A DNA stretch of 64,000 bases from Bradyrhizobium sp. CSA207 (GTDB taxonomy: Bacteria > Pseudomonadota > Alphaproteobacteria > Rhizobiales > Xanthobacteraceae). Below are positions 61,147-64,000 of this stretch, one piece after another; the stretch's first letter is position 1; every line of letters begins with the position of its first letter. Where the stretch lies: contig NZ_JAACFT010000012.1 in assembly GCF_029051685.1 (NCBI RefSeq), positions 124,001 to 188,000 of the forward strand, in the 5' to 3' direction. A program made the translations under genes and the position numbers. The notes under the pieces were generated by a model. That model was given only the letters and a program-made list of their open reading frames with translations. It did not search any database and had not been told where the DNA came from.

Positions 61147-63594
61147 ATGGCAGGAGCGACAGACAAGACCAGGTTCTTCCGCGAGGGCCTGTTCGCCAAA
61201 TATGTCGTCTCCCTGGTCGGCCTCGTCGTGTTCGTGCTCGCCGTCAACGGCGCGATGGAGACCTGGATCTCCTACCGCGCTACCAAGACGTCGCTGACCG
61301 ACGGGCTGGAGGACAAGGCGCAGGCCGCCGCCCGTCGCATCGAGCAATCGGTCTCCGAACTCGAGCGCCAGATCAGCTGGGTGACCCGGGCAAGCCAGGA
61401 CACCCTCGAGAAGCGCCGCGCCGACTATGCCCAGCTGCTGCACCAGGTCGCGGTCGTCTCCCAATTGTTCCAGCTCAATGGCGACGGCCGCGAGGTGCTG
61501 CGGGTCTCGCGCCAATCGACCTCGACCGGCGGCAACGCCGACCTCTCCCGCGACATGCGCTTTACCGACACGGTCGCGCGCGGCGTCAGCTACGCGCCGG
61601 CCTATTTCGTCGATCGGACGCCGTTCATGTCGATCTCGGTGGCGCATTCGGGCTTCAACGCCGGCGTCACCGTGGCCGAGATCGATCTCAGCTTTCTCTC
61701 CGAGTCGCTGTCCGATGCCCAGGTCGGCAAGGCCGCCTTCGCCTATGTCGTGGATCCGCGCGGCCGCGTGCTGGCGACGTCGTCGAAGGGGCCCGATGTC
61801 GGCAAAGACCTGTCCAAGCTGCCGCAGGTCGCCGCCGCGATCGCGCCGGGCGGCGAACCCGACACCTCCGGCACCGACTTCAACGGCCATTCGGTGCTGG
61901 CCGCCGCGAGCACGGTGCCGAAGCTCGGCTGGAGCGTGCTGTTCGAGCAGCCGACCACCCAGGCGCTGACGCCGATCCGCGACCAGCTGGTGCGGATCGC
62001 GCTTCTGATCGGCATGGGCCTGATGGTCGCGATCCTCGCCGGCACGCTGCTCGCCCGCCGCATGATCATCCCGATCACCGCGCTGCGCGACGGCGCGCAC
62101 AAGCTCGGCGAAGGCGACTTCAGCCATCGCATCGAGGTGCACACGTCCGACGAGCTGGAAGACCTGGCCGGACAGTTCAACCGCATGGCCGGTCAGATCC
62201 AGGAGACCTATTCGGACTTGGAGACCAAGGTCGAGGAACGCACCCGCGACCTCGCGCAGTCGATCAACGAGCTCAAGGTGCTGGAAGAGGTCGGCCGCGC
62301 GGTGGCCTCCTCGCTCGATCTCAACGCCGTGCTGCCGACCATCGCGGCGCGCGCGATCGAGATCACCCATGCCGATGCGGTGCTGATCTACGGCTACGAT
62401 GCCGAGACGCGCCGGTTCAACCTGGTCGAGGCCAATGGCATCGACAAATCGGCCGAGGGCGCCCATGTCACCATCGACGAGGCCCAGAACATCCTGAGCG
62501 ATGCCGCAGGCTCCGGCGAGCCGATCGCGCTTGCCGATCTCGACCACGCCGCCGAACAGCCGCTGCGGGACGTTGCGATCGAAGCTGGCTTCCACTCGGT
62601 GCTGGTGGTGCCGTTGCTGGACCAGCAGGGCACGCTCGGCTCGCTGGTGGTGCTGCGCCGCGCCAGCGGCGAGTTCGCCAGCAGCCTCACCGGATTGATG
62701 CGCACCTTCGCGCACCAGGCCGTGCTGGCGATGCGCAATGCGCGGCTGTTCAGCGAGGTCGACGACAAGGGCCGCGAGCTCGCCGCCGCGCACCAGACCG
62801 TGCAGCAGCAGGCGGCCAAGCTTCAGGAGCAGACCGAGCAGCTCCGCAACTGGAATCGCTCGCTGGAGGAACGCGTCGAGAAGCAGTTAGGGGAGATCGG
62901 CCGCATCAAGCGGCTCGAACGTTTCCTCGCCCCGCAGGTCGCCCAACTCATCGCCTCGTCCGACGGCCACGATGCGCTGCTCGACAGCCACCGCCGCGAG
63001 GTCACGGTCGTGTTCTGCGACCTGCGCGGCTTCACCTCCTTCACCGAGGCGACCGAGCCGGAAGAGGCGATGAACGTGCTGCGCGAATATCATGCGGCGC
63101 TCGGCGAGCTGATCCACCGCTATGAAGGCACGCTCGACCGCTTTGCCGGCGACGGCGTGATGATCCTGTTCAACGCGCCGATTCAATTCGCCGACCACAC
63201 CAAGCGCGCGGTGAAGATGGCGGTCGAGATGCGCGACGAGATCGGCAAGCTGACCGAGAAGTGGAAGAACCGCGGCCACTCGCTCGGCTTCGGCGTCGGC
63301 GTCGCGATGGGCTACGCCACGCTCGGCCAGATCGGCTTCGAGCAGCGGCTCGAATATGCCGCGATCGGCAGCGTCACCAACCTCTCCTCGCGCCTGTGCG
63401 ATGAAGCCAAGGCCGGTCAGGTCGTGGTCTCCCGCCGCGTCTACGGCATGGTCGAGCCGTTCGTCGAAGCCCGCGCGCTCGACGATCTCGTGCTCAAGGG
63501 CTTCAACCACCCCGTGCTGGCGATGGAGATCCTGTCGTGGCGCGAGGAGGTGGAGAACGTGGTGGACGCGGCGGCGGCAAGGCGGAGGATGTAG
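61147..63594 (+). CDS. Membrane-bound class III adenylate/guanylate cyclase with GAF domain
   Basis: The 815-residue protein has a first membrane helix (about residues 18-38), a periplasmic Cache-like sensor (about 40-270), a second helix (282-302), HAMP (303-355), a coiled coil, GAF (about 385-535), a second coiled coil (540-590) and a cyclase domain (617-790). Metal ligands are Asp625 (FCDLRGFTSF) and Asp669 (RFAGDGVM). Asn745 and Arg749 (VTNLSSR) are the transition-state pair. The base-selecting position is Ala in YAAIGS, so cAMP is likely but not certain. Confidence 0.92.
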   Translation: MAGATDKTRFFREGLFAKYVVSLVGLVVFVLAVNGAMETWISYRATKTSLTDGLEDKAQAAARRIEQSVSELERQISWVTRASQDTLEKRRADYAQLLHQVAVVSQLFQLNGDGREVLRVSRQSTSTGGNADLSRDMRFTDTVARGVSYAPAYFVDRTPFMSISVAHSGFNAGVTVAEIDLSFLSESLSDAQVGKAAFAYVVDPRGRVLATSSKGPDVGKDLSKLPQVAAAIAPGGEPDTSGTDFNGHSVLAAASTVPKLGWSVLFEQPTTQALTPIRDQLVRIALLIGMGLMVAILAGTLLARRMIIPITALRDGAHKLGEGDFSHRIEVHTSDELEDLAGQFNRMAGQIQETYSDLETKVEERTRDLAQSINELKVLEEVGRAVASSLDLNAVLPTIAARAIEITHADAVLIYGYDAETRRFNLVEANGIDKSAEGAHVTIDEAQNILSDAAGSGEPIALADLDHAAEQPLRDVAIEAGFHSVLVVPLLDQQGTLGSLVVLRRASGEFASSLTGLMRTFAHQAVLAMRNARLFSEVDDKGRELAAAHQTVQQQAAKLQEQTEQLRNWNRSLEERVEKQLGEIGRIKRLERFLAPQVAQLIASSDGHDALLDSHRREVTVVFCDLRGFTSFTEATEPEEAMNVLREYHAALGELIHRYEGTLDRFAGDGVMILFNAPIQFADHTKRAVKMAVEMRDEIGKLTEKWKNRGHSLGFGVGVAMGYATLGQIGFEQRLEYAAIGSVTNLSSRLCDEAKAGQVVVSRRVYGMVEPFVEARALDDLVLKGFNHPVLAMEILSWREEVENVVDAAAARRRM

Positions 63595-63777
63595 GCGCAA
63601 ACAAAAAGTCGAAAACAACCCCATGCACAGTAGACGGTACGTGTCGGATCAATGACTTACGTGCGCGTGCCAAAAGCCGGTTTGACCCGTCGGGCAAAAC
63701 ACTGGCAGAATGGCATGATCGGGCCGTCGTGCCGAACCTCCCGGATCATCGGGCTCCTGTGTTGCTTTGCCCTGGGG
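63595..63777. other. Intergenic stretch resembling a recurring Bradyrhizobium element
   Basis: This 183-base region has no convincing gene. It includes AACAACCCCATGCACAGTAG (63615-63634) and TTTGACCCGTCGGGCAAAAC (63681-63700), words I recall seeing repeatedly in Bradyrhizobium intergenic regions, though I cannot confirm this here. CCCGTCGGG is a small palindrome. Its function is unknown. Confidence 0.4.
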
Positions 63778-63957
63778 TCAGTCGACCCTGCGGTCGCGAT
63801 CCCGCTCTGACAGGCTCTCTGCGCGCGCGAGCTCAATCACGCCGTTGCGGACCGCAACAACTTCCAGCTCGTCACCCTCCTTCAGGCCGAGCGCATCAAC
63901 TAGCGCCTGAGGAAGCTCAACTGCGAGGTCCTCGTCCATTCTGAAAATCTTCGCCAT
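63778..63957 (-). CDS. AbrB/MazE-type antitoxin-like protein
   Basis: The 59-residue swapped-hairpin protein reads MAKIFRMDEDLAVELPQALV, then DALGLKEGDELEVVAVRNGV, the SpoVT/AbrB pattern of small antitoxins. The C-terminus is charged (LSERDRDRRVD) and would contact a toxin. GAGG lies eight bases upstream of ATG 63957, and a longer frame to 63993 is less likely. No toxin gene fits in the 183 bases downstream. A partner, if any, would lie outside the window beyond 64000. Confidence 0.75.
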   Translation of the reverse strand: MAKIFRMDEDLAVELPQALVDALGLKEGDELEVVAVRNGVIELARAESLSERDRDRRVD

Positions 63958-63967
63958 CTTTTGAACC

Positions 63968-64000
63968 TCAGATGAGGAGCTCGATGTTCTCATCGGGCAT
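63968..64000 (-). CDS. Possible 3' end of a minus-strand gene cut by the window edge
   Basis: The last 33 bases on the minus strand read MPDENIELLI then TGA, 10 bases before the AbrB-type start. The codon at the window edge is ATG but could be internal. It may be the C-terminus of a gene co-transcribed with the AbrB-type gene. Nothing more can be said from ten codons. Confidence 0.3.
   Translation of the reverse strand: MPDENIELLI

Noticed and set aside
60115-62793. 892-codon open frame on the minus strand
   Set aside because: It spans two well-supported opposite-strand genes (AsmA and cyclase) and is Arg/Gly/Ala-rich, a shadow caused by high GC codon use.

Overview
The window is high-GC chromosomal DNA from an alphaproteobacterium, most probably a Bradyrhizobium or a very close relative. 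This rests on gene content and order as I know them: divergent phbA/phaR with phbB, an Lrp-type regulator divergent from acdS, an S-L-M carbon monoxide dehydrogenase operon of form II, an hmgA-fah tyrosine cluster, and many short palindromic intergenic repeats. No alignment was run. No prophage, insertion sequence, rRNA or CRISPR array is visible. Coding density is high and neighbouring genes have similar base composition.

Layout. 1-9 kb: the 3' end of a DUF4167-type gene, a methyltransferase, gloB with a cupin gene, a DMT exporter with a small secreted protein, then the polyhydroxybutyrate genes (phbB, phbA, phaR), a second methyltransferase, a class IV aminotransferase and an alpha/beta hydrolase. 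9-17 kb: a small secreted protein, an unrecognised outer-membrane beta-barrel candidate, a 24-codon GGDEF remnant, a carboxymuconolactone-decarboxylase-like protein, a PLP enzyme, acdR/acdS (ACC deaminase) and recQ. 17-26 kb: polysaccharide deacetylase, the methionine genes metY-metA, an amidase with a very basic N-terminal tail, an MFS exporter plus aldo/keto reductase pair divergent from a LysR regulator, tRNA-Ser(GGA), and a frameshifted small secreted protein. 26-31 kb: an MFS-otsB-otsA trehalose operon and a DUF3175 gene.

31-35 kb holds two tandem chemoreceptor genes with near-identical 3' halves and different sensor halves. 35-41 kb: coxS-coxL-coxM, a strong terminator and a CaiB-type CoA transferase. 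41-50 kb: tyrosine/homogentisate catabolism, with hppD beside an Lrp-type regulator, then the operon FAD monooxygenase - DUF2783 - MBL protein - hmgA - fah divergent from a MarR regulator. 50-57 kb: an MBL lactonase-like gene, a secreted caspase-fold protein lacking both catalytic residues and fused to TPRs, an OmpA-like protein, and a two-gene RND efflux operon. 57-64 kb: a DUF433/DUF5615 toxin-antitoxin pair, a Crp-type regulator with a near-consensus CRP box in its upstream region, an AsmA protein, a membrane adenylate cyclase, and an AbrB-type antitoxin at the edge.

The observations most worth a second look are the pseudocaspase-TPR protein, the homogenised chemoreceptor pair with shared upstream elements, the paired TTGCGCAA palindromes between acdR and acdS, the Crp/CRP-box/cyclase grouping, and the MBL protein of the hmg operon that has lost half of its metal ligands. 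Start codons were reassigned from ribosome binding sites wherever the longest frame looked wrong. Residue numbers use the starts given here.
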